Below are positions 12,097 through 21,115 of a DNA stretch of 64,000 nt, piece by piece. The stretch comes from Semisulcospira habei (lineage: Eukaryota; Mollusca; Gastropoda; Semisulcospiridae): the NCBI GenBank assembly GCA_036245525.1, contig BTPG01000002.1, positions 124,170,951-124,234,950 of the forward strand, in the 5' to 3' direction. The notes under the pieces are model-generated. The model had not been told where the DNA came from, did not search any database, and saw nothing but the letters and a program-made list of their open reading frames with translations. A program made the position numbers and the translations under genes. Numbering within the stretch: position 1 is the stretch's first letter; every line of letters starts with the position of its first letter.

Positions 12097-12628
12097 CTGT
12101 GCCTCTTGCAGATGTGGATTATAATTGTTACTTAGTCCGCATCTACTTCCTCAGTTTGAGTACACTATCAACTAAAATCTCAAGCAATATGCATAGATTC
12201 TCATAACGACCCTTGGGTAGTGAGGACTTTTGAAAGTCTATGCCACTTGCAGACTTTAGAAACTCACTCTTGCACTGGTTACATTCATCACGCAGCCAAC
12301 TATACCTGTTATACTTGGTGTATAAAATACCAAACGCAAGTATATTTGGCAATTTTGAATTTTTATTTATTTTTTGCTATTTTGCAATCTAATGTAATCA
12401 GGTTTGCATTCAATGGCTTCCATTACATATAATATGCTTTTTTCAGTAAACATGTACGTGCAAGCACTAAATTATTGTGCTGCAGTGAAGAGCACAATGG
12501 TTTTCAGCAACAAGAACCAGTTTTCTGGCAGAACTGATTCAAGCTTCAGTGTCCAGGACACCAACCACAACACAGTTTTGTCATAGACACCCCCTCCCTC
12601 CGCCCTCTCCTAGAAAACAACAAACAAA
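12097..12628. other. Gene-free spacer between hAT and Polinton
   Basis: No gene or element seen. Ends in a short pyrimidine-rich run next to the Polinton target site. Confidence 0.5.
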
Positions 12629-12633
12629 GCAAG

Positions 12634-12866
12634 AGAGATAGATAAGTAGACAGTTGAAACCCACCTAATCAATAATCGATCAATTTATTTGATCCTCTCC
12701 GTATTTAGACAAACGAACTCCAGCACTTACCACCAATGTCTTAATCGCCTAGCCATTTTAGTTCCACTCCAGAAATCATTCAAGCTACGTTTTTTGATCA
12801 GCTACCAACCCGCGAGTATTAAGGCAGATCCCCCACCCAACCTAAATTATTAATGCTGTCATTGAC
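12634..12866 (+). repeat. Polinton left terminal inverted repeat
   Basis: 233 bp starting AGAGATAGATAAGTAG. Its reverse complement is at 30231-30464. Identity is complete over the outer ~205 bases, with a short indel and a substitution near the inner edge (the CCCACCC tract). Recognised by the integrase and, in protein-primed replication, the likely replication origin. Confidence 0.95.
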
Positions 12867-12904
12867 TACTATCAGCCGTTTTCGGGAAATGACTACTTGC
12901 GCCA

Positions 12905-12990
12905 TTGTGGGAATTCCCGTTAGGCATAATTTCCACAACACCCAACCCAAAAGTAAGTGACGTCAATGTTGCCAATAACAACGCCACGTG
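12905..12990 (+). promoter_or_regulatory. kappaB / CRE / E-box cluster near the Polinton left end
   Basis: Within 82 bases there is a perfect palindromic kappaB-type site GGGAATTCCC (12909-12918), a consensus CRE TGACGTCA (12958-12965) and a CACGTG E-box (12985-12990). They lie between the left TIR and the first gene at 13343, in an otherwise non-coding 476-bp leader (12867-13342). The sites are seen directly; their use as a host-factor-driven early promoter is inference. Confidence 0.45.
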
Positions 12991-13342
12991 TCAACTCGTG
13001 ACCCTAGTCTCGTGATCAAGTATTGCGTCGTTGAGACGTTCGTAGGGCGTGAAGACGAACATTCTCGATCTTTCCATTACTTTGTGTTGGAGTGCGGTTG
13101 TGTTCTCAGAGTGACGGACTAACTTATCCGGTGATAGCACTAAATCTTGTAAAATATCCTACGTGGTGAGCGGTAAGTGACTGTTAATTGAACGCTGACT
13201 AACGTAAGTTACAAATGACTGGTAGTTTGACAGTAATTTGTCTGTTAAACTTGTAATATTTAGAAACAAGAAGTGCGCTAGTGTTAACCAGATCGGTTTA
13301 GTTTAATTTGCCTACGCTGACTAACATTCGCTCATTATAAAA

Positions 13343-13993
13343 ATGAATTGGACTCAGGAAGAGGTGATGATCTTACAATCACATGGTGAATACCATGAAA
13401 AAATGGCTACTTACATTTATTCCGTTTTGACCAAAGCTCCAGAATTTTGGTTAGAAAAACCGGAAAAACCAGTGGGAAATTTGGCTGATATACTAAACAC
13501 TAGTTCTAAGAAACAAAAGGTTAGTAAAGAACCAAAAGAACTTGATTTGTTTTTAAAACAAAATCTTTTTTATGACAAGCCGACTGGGTGTCTTAAAGTA
13601 GATGAGTGTGATTTGTCTACATTTAATTTAGATAACTTAAAACAAAATTTAGAGGACGGCTATAAATTAATTCAGAGTAACAAACAAAAAAGAATGTCAG
13701 CTTTTATCCATTATGGAGAATGGCTCATTGAAGGATTCAAAATTCACAAACGACAAAAGATTCGAAAAGAAACTAAACTGAACTGGAAAGATTGGCTAAA
13801 ATTACACGTCGGAATTTCAGAGTCTTATTCTCGTCAGTTACGTGATTTAACCAAGCTGTTACGCAGGTATCCAAAATTTCATTTTCTGGCACTGCCTTTT
13901 CGGAAGGTGTATGGTTTGCGAAAGCAAATTAAAGAAATGTTAAAAGTCCCGGAAATAGCCGATTTTTGGAAAACACCTAATGCTGGTCCATGA
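13343..13993 (+). CDS. Polinton left-arm orphan protein, 216 aa
   Basis: First gene of the element and the only one in the left arm. It encodes a lysine-rich, largely helical protein without membrane segments. The C-terminal half (about 120-205), containing FIHYGEWLIEG, WKDWLKLHVGISESYSRQLR and FRKVYGLRKQI, looks like a compact DNA-binding or helix-bundle domain: a W-K-D-W-L helix followed by a SESYSRQLR helix is reminiscent of helix-turn-helix proteins. I do not recognise a named family. ATTATAAAA directly precedes the ATG. Its position next to the kappaB/CRE cluster would fit an early regulatory product, but that is inference. None of the other Polinton remnants here preserves this region. 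Confidence 0.75.
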   Translation: MNWTQEEVMILQSHGEYHEKMATYIYSVLTKAPEFWLEKPEKPVGNLADILNTSSKKQKVSKEPKELDLFLKQNLFYDKPTGCLKVDECDLSTFNLDNLKQNLEDGYKLIQSNKQKRMSAFIHYGEWLIEGFKIHKRQKIRKETKLNWKDWLKLHVGISESYSRQLRDLTKLLRRYPKFHFLALPFRKVYGLRKQIKEMLKVPEIADFWKTPNAGP

Positions 13994-14091
13994 CCTTGTT
14001 TGTTTGTTTGTTTGTACAAAGGTTCTAATGCGTCTTAACGACCCTGTTTGAATCACGTCTGAGACATTTTATCACTTCCGTTTTGTTAACT

Positions 14092-14450
14092 GACTTAAGT
14101 CCGTGTGATATATCACAGAGCAGGCCGCACTAACAAGGAAAATAAAAACGTGTAACTATAAGTCCGTGAGAGTGATATATCACCGAGCAGGCCGCAAACA
14201 AGAAAAAATGAAAAGGCTGTATGTATGAGAGTGAGAAATCACAGAACATGCCACAAAAAGGCTGTAAGTCTGAGAGTGAGAAATCACAGAACATGCCACA
14301 AAAAGGCTGTAAGTCTGAGAGTGAGAAATCACAGAACATGCCACAAAAAGGCTGTAAGTCTGAGAGTGAGAAAATCATTGGACATGGTACACGTAAAGTG
14401 GCTTTAAGACTGAGAGTGAGAAAATCAACGGGCAGGTCATAAATGGATGG
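14092..14450. repeat. 45-bp minisatellite inside the Polinton
   Basis: Three near-identical 45-bp units (gagagtgagaaatcacagaa ... ggctgtaagtct) at 14228-14362, with degenerate units before (from about 14092, including gatatatcacagagcaggcc) and after (to about 14450). Because 45 is a multiple of three, both strands show spurious repeated open frames, which I do not call genes. Confidence 0.85.
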
Positions 14451-14689
14451 AGTGAGATTTTGTCTGATGTGTGTCAAATACCAATCAGCAAGTCGCATCA
14501 GAAGCTCATGTTTGTATGTTTGTTTGTTTGTCTCATCCTAAATGTTATGGACCAAGTGTGAGGTGTTTTTGCCGCGGCTCATGTAAGTGAAACTGACTTT
14601 ACATAGGTGATAATAACGAGTCTGACATGTTAAGGTCTGTGGTAAGCCCGTCTACACGGAAAACGTTAAATCTGTTGAGTAACGGTTAA

Positions 14690-15400
14690 GAAATGAGAGT
14701 AGAACATAAAGTCTTCAATATTCTGTTTACCCCCTTGCCGTTAACGCCGTCAGCGCGGACTGCAGACAGTGTCATTCAGTTGAGTACAGCGAGGACAGAG
14801 ACAGAACACAGAGTTAAATGACTCTTAACATAAAGTCTTCAATATTCTGTTTACCACCTTGCCGTTAACGCCGTCAGCGCGGACTGCAGACAGTGTCATT
14901 CAGTTGAGGACAGAGACAGAACACAGAGTTAAATGACTCTTAATACAAAGTATTTAATCTTCTAATGACACCCTTGCCGTTAACAACGTCAGCGCGGTTT
15001 TAAAATAGATTGTACGTAGCAACCACCGCTGGTGGTAAATAGCGCGGCGTGGGCTCAGCGGCCTGTAGAGCAACCAAAAACATAGACAGAACACAGAGTT
15101 AAATGACTCTTAATACAAAGTCTTCAATCTTCTGTTTACCACCTTGCCGCTAACGCTGTCAGCGCGGTTTTAAAATAGATTTTACGTAGCAAACATCGCT
15201 GGCGCGCGGCGTGCAGACAGTTTCATTTGAGTATTGGTGCAGACAAATACGTCACTAGCTGCAATGCGGAAGTTAGCGGCCTGTAGCTCTGTAGCAAGCA
15301 AAAACAGAGACAGAACATAGAGTTAAATGACTCTTAATACAAAGTCTTCAGTCTTCTATTGGCACCCTTGCCGCTAACGCTGTCAGCGCGGTTTTTAACG
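14690..15400. repeat. Five dispersed copies of a ~60-bp block
   Basis: The block (AAAGTCTTCAAT ... CTTGCCGTTAACG ... GTCAGCGCGG) starts near 14704, 14828, 14944, 15113 and 15338. Between copies runs a second shared segment, GACAGAACACAGAGTTAAAT followed by GACTCTTAA. Spacing is irregular (115-229 bp). No coding potential. A non-coding iterated array within a compact virus-like genome suggests a replication, packaging or enhancer role, which is inference. Confidence 0.8.
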
Positions 15401-15519
15401 TAAACACTGACATAGGGACTTAGTAACGTGACTAAGTACACAGTCGCCGCGTCTATATCGTGTCATACAACTGAAATGCGGTGAAGTTTTCTGCGGACTG
15501 GAGTCTTCTGAATAAAGAT

Positions 15520-15840
15520 TTTGTGTCTGTCTGTCTGTCTGTGTGTGAGTGCTTGTGTGTGTTTGTAGGTATGTGTGAGTGCATGCATGTATGCGTCTGT
15601 GTGTGTGTGTCTGTCAGTGTGTGAGTGCATGTATGTATGTATGTGTGTGAGTGTTTGTGTGTGTGTGTGCATGCGCGTATGTATGTATGTGTGTATGAGT
15701 GTGTTTGTCTGTCAGTGTGTGAGTGCATGTATGTATGCGTGTGCATGCTAGTATGTATGCATGTGCATGCGTGTATGTATGTGTGCGAGTGTTTGTGTGT
15801 CTGTGCGTCTGTGCGTGTATTTATGCATGTGTATATATAG
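15520..15840. repeat. TG-rich microsatellite
   Basis: Imperfect (TG)n, (TATG)n, (GTGTGA)n and (TCTG)n runs of about 320 bp. Long cysteine/valine- or histidine/threonine-rich open frames on both strands are products of the repeat. Confidence 0.9.
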
Positions 15841-15844
15841 TTAG

Positions 15845-16290
15845 TGTTAGAGATATGATAATTTCAAGAACATTTATACCATTGACTCTACGTCAATACC
15901 CCAAAACACAGTTATTTAATAATAACCACACACACACAAAACATTCTTATATACACTTGATACAAATTTAAGTTACCTACAGACACTTGTTAACAAATTT
16001 CCAAAGTCACCTACAACCGCTAACTAACTTTACAGGTAACTTTGAAGTTAGTTGGTGCAAGTTCTGATAAGTGACTTAAAACAAGTTCTTACAAGAACCT
16101 AATCATAAGATCTTGTAAGTTATTGAACCAAGTCAACAACTTACTCGGACAGATTTCCCAAGTTACAAGGACAACGTAAAATCTTTTTTTTAGTCTGGTG
16201 GAGGGGCAGATGGTGTTAGGTAGGCAGGGGTGAAAGGCATGACATCTCTTTGCGAAGTGTATGACAAAAATAATGGATTACCAAAACCTA
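15845..16290. other. Non-coding stretch of the Polinton
   Basis: Several AAGTTACNTN and AACTTACAA-like short repeats around 15970-16160, but no gene. It separates the tandem-repeat zone from the virion-gene block. Confidence 0.45.
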
Positions 16291-16293
16291 TCG

Positions 16294-16929
16294 TTACTTG
16301 CTTGTAAGTTCTCGAACTTTTTTCATAGTTTCTTCTACGCCTATCTTTTTTCCTTGTTCTAAAAAAGATTTCTTTAGCTCTTCAACATTTACAGCCTGAC
16401 TACGCATCTTATTCTGTATTTCAGACTTTTGTTGTTTATAGTTGACCAAATCATCCTGGACTCTTTTAAATTCGTTATCGTCAATTTCATTATCTTCCAA
16501 AGATTTACTAATAATAAGTTTCATACTCGTCAGCTTAGCTGCTGCGAGCGTACTTAATGCTTCATGCTTCTGCAACTTAGTATAAAATTTTTTGTTAAGG
16601 GCTTCCATACCAAAGCATGCCAGGCTTGTGGCAAGGCCAACAGCTTCAACAGCAATTCCTACGACACTTCCCACCCCCGTTGCAAACAGAGTTATACCTC
16701 CTACAGATAATCCGGCCGAAACCACCCCCATGGCCATTGATGTGTTGTGTACAGAATTGAAAACCGTATTGTAACGGCGTTTACACCTCGAGTATTTTGC
16801 TTGTTCTTCTTCCAAATACTTCAACGCTTCTGTAATATTCATTAAACGGAATGAATCTGCCTTTAATGTTTTATCACGCTCAATAGGCTCAAGCTGCTCA
16901 GGTGGTATTTGTGGATACAAGTTCACCAT
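16294..16929 (-). CDS. Polinton membrane protein with central glycine-rich hydrophobic pair (SLATT-like)
   Basis: 211 aa. An N-terminal charged helix (about 30-60) is followed by two hydrophobic segments, about 62-82 (MAMGVVSAGLSVGGITLF) and 84-108 (VGSVVGIAVEAVGLATSL), then a long C-terminal coiled-coil-like tail rich in K/E/Q. This architecture of helix, two Gly-rich transmembrane helices and helices resembles SLATT-type or membrane-permeabilising proteins. A role in virion membrane penetration or membrane association is possible but unproven. TAAATAAAAA abuts the ATG. It lies just downstream of, and is probably co-oriented with, the gene at 16951-17829 (21-bp gap). Confidence 0.7.
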   Translation of the reverse strand: MVNLYPQIPPEQLEPIERDKTLKADSFRLMNITEALKYLEEEQAKYSRCKRRYNTVFNSVHNTSMAMGVVSAGLSVGGITLFATGVGSVVGIAVEAVGLATSLACFGMEALNKKFYTKLQKHEALSTLAAAKLTSMKLIISKSLEDNEIDDNEFKRVQDDLVNYKQQKSEIQNKMRSQAVNVEELKKSFLEQGKKIGVEETMKKVRELTSK

Positions 16930-16950
16930 TTTTTATTTACAAATATTTTT

Positions 16951-17829
16951 TTAATCAGCAATTACATTTTGCAACTCTTCAAAAGTATACAATTTGCTGG
17001 CATAATAAAATGCAACAAGATCAATGTGTTCGAGGTTTATGTAAGTTAGACGAACAAAAGTTGTTTTGTCGACCACCACCTTGACAGCTGGAACACTGCT
17101 CGAAACATTAATAACATCATTATTTTTTGTAATAGCAATAAAGACCTTTGATGATTCTGTTACTGTTTCATTCCATGTAAGTTTAATTCCTTGTGCTATA
17201 TTTGCCTCTTTTGCAGAAGCAACAGATTTCATGATAATTTCAAATACTATTGTCGCTTCTCTAGCCACAACTAAGCTTACTGGCATAAACACAACAGAAG
17301 TATCTGATCTACCCTTTCTAGTTGTAAGAAGATACCGCCATCTCTCATAATTTTCAACTTTCAGTTTTTCTCTGCTATTGTTGTCTGGGGCAAAACTTGG
17401 AACAAGACTTACAATAAGCGGCCCCGAGTTAACAACCTTCCTAAACACTAAGGCACCTTCGTCATCAGTGTATACAAAAGGACTAATAAATTCAATCTTT
17501 ATGTCCCAGTCAATTGTGGGTGGTGGAACAGGTACAGGTGAAACCACCCACTTATTTCCCACATGTATTAAGTTGTAAGGCGCATTATTTACAGGTGGAG
17601 TAGGTACAGTAACATCACGTAGCTGACCAAGTTTAGGAATCTGTTTTTCACCGTCTTTTATGTCAACAATTACTTTCCTCTTGTACATGCCATTTGAATC
17701 AAGTTCAAAACCATATATTTCTCCAATTTCCCCTTCCTTCTCAAAATCCTGGACATCTGCCAAATCTTTCAACTCTGTTACCGGACACGCAACTGGTATG
17801 ATTCTAGGCTTTGGACCAAGACCACTCAT
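16951..17829 (-). CDS. Polinton virion-block protein, 292 aa, unknown
   Basis: Start chosen at the internal ATG (17829), because TTTATAAAA abuts it and the upstream in-frame residues are not conserved in the copy at 60117. The N-terminus GPKPRIIPVACPVTELKDL is well conserved in that remnant. A proline-rich linker (PTPPVNNAP and SPVPVPPPTI) follows, then a beta-rich C-terminal domain with many alternating hydrophobic residues and no membrane segment. The beta-rich fold and position beside capsid genes suggest a structural or fibre-like protein, as inference. No named family recognised. Confidence 0.75.
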   Translation of the reverse strand: MSGLGPKPRIIPVACPVTELKDLADVQDFEKEGEIGEIYGFELDSNGMYKRKVIVDIKDGEKQIPKLGQLRDVTVPTPPVNNAPYNLIHVGNKWVVSPVPVPPPTIDWDIKIEFISPFVYTDDEGALVFRKVVNSGPLIVSLVPSFAPDNNSREKLKVENYERWRYLLTTRKGRSDTSVVFMPVSLVVAREATIVFEIIMKSVASAKEANIAQGIKLTWNETVTESSKVFIAITKNNDVINVSSSVPAVKVVVDKTTFVRLTYINLEHIDLVAFYYASKLYTFEELQNVIAD

Positions 17830-17849
17830 TTTTATAAACAAAAATAAAA

Positions 17850-18570
17850 TTATTTAACTTCCAACACAACACTAAAATCATGCATAAGAACTGGTTTGTC
17901 ATCCTGATTAGTTACAGATATACTCAGTGACTCAAAGAAACTAGAACCTAATTTTTTAAACTGAGAATTAGGAAATCTAGCAACCACACTTTCACAATAT
18001 GGGGCAGTTCCAGTCGGCAAGCATCTTAACAAAGTTGAAGGCTTTCCATTGTGTACATTTTCAGTAGTGTTCAGTTCTTTCAAATGAACATTTAGCACTG
18101 TGTGTACTGACAAATGAACAGGATATCTGCCAGTTATTCTTGGTTTTTTTGGTGATAGTAGACTACCAACTGATTGTGACCAATCTTCATCTGGATGTGT
18201 TATTTTTTTTACCTAAAAATCCAAGTAATAATAAAAGACTAATTGATAAAGAAAACTGACCACTTTTCGGAAATTCAATTGTAACAAGTAAATTAGCTGG
18301 GTTTAAAGTTGCTTTAATTTTAAATTCATTTTGAAGCCATTCAGCTAAAGTACAAAAGTCATAATACCCAGCTCGTAAAGTATCACCCTTCTCAATACCA
18401 TCAAGAGTTCCACTTACAGAATAATTTTCATCATCCGTTACATTAAACCACTTTACTGTATAAAACATTTCATGGATAGCCACAGCCTTGTTACCATCTC
18501 GATTATCGATTCCATTAGTTAGCCACACTGGTTTGCTCGTGTCAAGATTTGTTAAGGTTATAAACATTTT
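17850..18570 (-). pseudogene. Candidate minor capsid (penton-like) protein, frameshifted
   Basis: The 5' part runs from the ATG at 18570 (MFITLTNLDTSKPVWLTNG, ATAATAAAA directly upstream), through AIHEMFYTVKWFNV and GYYDFCTLAEWLQNEFKIKA. The frame then changes at an eight-base A run (complement of about 18207-18214). The 3' part continues in another frame to 17850 and includes DEDWSQSV, PRITGRYPVHLSVHTVLN and SISVTNQDDKPVLMHDFSV. The remnant at 59369-60092 preserves the same two halves in the same order, so they are one gene of about 238 codons. Short, beta-rich and placed with other virion genes, it fits the single-jelly-roll minor capsid protein of Polintons, but I have not shown this by structure. 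The A-run shift could be real decay or an assembly error. Confidence 0.6.
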
Positions 18571-18594
18571 TATTATCACATAAAAAAAAGCACA

Positions 18595-19878
18595 ATGGAA
18601 TTTAAATCACCAACAATTGCCATTGTAAACGCGTTTCAATTTAACGTAGATGCTAAATATAATGTCGCCCCTACTTATGAACAGAAAATAATTCAACTAA
18701 ATCAACTCGACATAGCTGTAAGCGAACAAGATTTATTTCAAGTCAAAGTACCCAACCCTTTTGATCATTACCTAAACCCTCCAATAACAGACGATGCTAC
18801 TGCAAGAAAGTGGTCTTCAAGTCCACTACAGATGTTTCAAAACCAACTCAACTTTGCTATACTGTGTTCTACTACAGGCTGTGGTGTTTCATTTACAGAT
18901 CACTTGAATCACTCAAACAAACTGATTAGGTCTGTGTATCATTTCCACACATATTACCAGCTTAGACATATTCTGTCAGAACTGCATACACCATTACCAA
19001 CTGAATCCAGTTTTAATCAGTTTAATAATCCCATGGATATGAAAGCATTTGAACGCATCTGTAATGAGTTTAACATCAGTACAAAGTATGACTTTACACA
19101 AAAACTTGATGATCACAAAGGCATGGGAACATTGTATTATGCTATGAGTCACAGACAATACCCTCAAGATTATTACCCTGGTTACACTTCATTCTCATCA
19201 AAATCTGAAGTGTGGTTAGGCTCAATTGAACAGAAACAGTCTAATGCCTGGACCACATTTATTTTAGATAAATCTGACGGGTTTACTCAAGCAGGAGTCG
19301 AACGCATAAATGAGTCTATCAGAACATATGTGTGGTGTATTCTAGGAGCACAAGCTCAAACAAAATCAAACATTTTGAATGGAAGTGGAAAGTTCGATTC
19401 ACAAAAACAGTTTCTCGCTAATCTTGAAGATTCAGTAAATTCATCAGTTGATCTCCCATCTAGCATACAATGTTACCAAGACGTTCTCAGATATGCTAGA
19501 TCAAAAGTTGACTTTGTAGTTGGCATTGGGTTATACATGCTACCATCTGACCTTCAATTACAAATGGGTACAATAACAAATTATAATAATGAAATCATTG
19601 TTGCAGGTGTTGGTCAAAAACTCGGTCTTAATCAATCTGTAAACTTGGGGGCCACAACCACACATGTACAGTCATTAAAACCATTACAGACAGTAACACC
19701 CCCGGCCACGGCACCAGTAACATCATCACCTGTACAGACAGTAACAGCTCCAGCTTTGACACCGGTACCCATAACGATAACACCAACACCAATCCTTGAC
19801 ACACATGAGTCAGAGAGAACTGCATTGGTAATAGGTCTCACTGGATTAGGGGTATTACTTCTTTACCTGTTTCATTAA
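18595..19878 (+). CDS. Polinton C-terminally anchored protein, 427 aa
   Basis: Large globular region (1 to about 345) with conserved blocks KYNVAPTYEQKIIQLNQLD, PPITDDATARKWSSSPLQM, YHFHTYYQLRHILSELH and QAGVERINESIRTYVWCILG, then a Thr/Pro-rich stalk (about 365-405) and a single C-terminal transmembrane helix (ALVIGLTGLGVLLLYLF). It is divergently transcribed from the minor capsid candidate 24 bp away, and its stop overlaps the end of the convergent gene at 19855-21075 by 24 bp. A relative lacking the anchor is at 58190-59336. The stalk plus tail-anchor suggests a virion surface or internal-membrane protein; this is inference. I do not recognise a named family. Confidence 0.8.
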   Translation: MEFKSPTIAIVNAFQFNVDAKYNVAPTYEQKIIQLNQLDIAVSEQDLFQVKVPNPFDHYLNPPITDDATARKWSSSPLQMFQNQLNFAILCSTTGCGVSFTDHLNHSNKLIRSVYHFHTYYQLRHILSELHTPLPTESSFNQFNNPMDMKAFERICNEFNISTKYDFTQKLDDHKGMGTLYYAMSHRQYPQDYYPGYTSFSSKSEVWLGSIEQKQSNAWTTFILDKSDGFTQAGVERINESIRTYVWCILGAQAQTKSNILNGSGKFDSQKQFLANLEDSVNSSVDLPSSIQCYQDVLRYARSKVDFVVGIGLYMLPSDLQLQMGTITNYNNEIIVAGVGQKLGLNQSVNLGATTTHVQSLKPLQTVTPPATAPVTSSPVQTVTAPALTPVPITITPTPILDTHESERTALVIGLTGLGVLLLYLFH

Positions 19879-21075
19879 ATAACCCACCATTAACCCTCCT
19901 ACTGTAACCAGAAAGATCCACACATGCTCTGCCATAAACCCCACTGCCTTCGCTGTAGTAGTAATCAACCAACTGACAACAGTGCCTATAATGCCAGGCA
20001 AAGTGTCCACTGCTTTCAGAGCCAATTTCTTAAGCAAGTCTGATATGTGAGACAGTTGTTTCTTTACCCACGACTGTAAGTCTTTTGGATCTGTGGGGAC
20101 TGGGGTTGGTGGTGCTGGAGGTGGAGAACCACCCCCGGAGACAGCCAACACAACTGTACTGATAATAAACCCCAGAGCTGTAATTAAACTGGCAATTGTG
20201 ATACCCTGTTCTCTGAAAAGTGTTTTCAATCTCTCAGCCAGAGTAGTGTCTTCATGAAGTATTTTCTGAATAGTTTCTCTAATCCTGTTGACTTGTGTTT
20301 TCAGTTTTTGTCTCCCAATACTAATCGCTTCTAACCTTCCTGATCTTTCTATCTGCAAATCATTTAATCTGTGTTGAATTCTCTCTTTCATTTCTGTGTC
20401 AAGATTTCCATTGTCTGCGGTAGCCAGTTTCTCTTTTTCTCGTTCTATGTGTTTATCAAGCTCTCCCAGTTTGGCTAAATTATTTACCATCTCACCTCTT
20501 ATTGTCTGCAGTGATTTATCCAAACCCATAATCTCCCTCATTGACAAAGGTGGATCATCTATTGTTTTCATATCATCATTTATTTGTCCTTCAGTAAATG
20601 AAGTTTCTTGTATCACTGTGTTTGCTATTTCTGGTAGGCTTGTTATTGGTGCCATTTCAATCTCTTGCCCTGTTGGCAACTTTGTTTGCGTGTTGTGAAG
20701 CACACTAACAAGTCTTGGGGGAACAGGAGACCCTCCAATACCAAGGTATCTTGCCAACCCAGAGTTACCACCGACTTCACCTTTAATTGTACTTAAAGCT
20801 CTAAACTTAGAAGGATTATTTTTATGTGTTAGATTTATTTTCCCTCTGTCTGTATTTACAAATAAGTGTCCTTTATCATATTCAAACTGATTAGGATCTA
20901 TTACATCTGGGCGCGCTCCAACACTGTCATAAAATGAGTTTACTTTGTCTTTTAACAGTTCATGATGCATACTACTACTACTAGTTACCATTCCAGACAT
21001 ATCTGTGATACTGGTATCATAGTCATTCATGTCATCCATTTCAAAATCTTCATGATTAAATCCTCCCGCTGCCAT
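19855..21075 (-). CDS. Conserved Polinton coiled-coil/membrane protein, 406 aa
   Basis: The N-terminal acidic segment (EDFEMDDMNDYDTSI) is followed by a conserved block (FYDSVGARPDVIDPNQFEYD, HKNNPSKFRALSTIKGE), a central coiled coil (about 190-265), and a C-terminal half with a Gly/Pro linker (GGGSPPPAPPTP) between hydrophobic segments: IASLITALGFIISTVVLAV, IGTVVSWLI and VWIFLVTVGGLMVGYL. The stretch before the first hydrophobic segment (DTTLAERLKTLFREQGITI) is very widely conserved in Polintons of corals and other invertebrates, from memory. Function unknown; a virion-associated membrane-active protein is plausible. It is divergent from MCP with 40 bp between start codons. Confidence 0.85.
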   Translation of the reverse strand: MAAGGFNHEDFEMDDMNDYDTSITDMSGMVTSSSSMHHELLKDKVNSFYDSVGARPDVIDPNQFEYDKGHLFVNTDRGKINLTHKNNPSKFRALSTIKGEVGGNSGLARYLGIGGSPVPPRLVSVLHNTQTKLPTGQEIEMAPITSLPEIANTVIQETSFTEGQINDDMKTIDDPPLSMREIMGLDKSLQTIRGEMVNNLAKLGELDKHIEREKEKLATADNGNLDTEMKERIQHRLNDLQIERSGRLEAISIGRQKLKTQVNRIRETIQKILHEDTTLAERLKTLFREQGITIASLITALGFIISTVVLAVSGGGSPPPAPPTPVPTDPKDLQSWVKKQLSHISDLLKKLALKAVDTLPGIIGTVVSWLITTTAKAVGFMAEHVWIFLVTVGGLMVGYLMKQVKK

Positions 21076-21115
21076 TGTTTTATTAATTTATTATTTTTTA
21101 TTGTGCATAATAAAA

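Noticed and set aside
14200..14450. CRISPR array
   Set aside because: Contiguous minisatellite without unique spacers in a eukaryotic genome.
14130..14498. 122-codon open frame with a 15-residue repeat
   Set aside because: It is produced by a 45-bp minisatellite whose length is a multiple of three; the opposite strand shows the same effect.
15453..15840. Long His/Thr- and Cys/Val-rich open frames on both strands
   Set aside because: They are translations of a TG-rich microsatellite.
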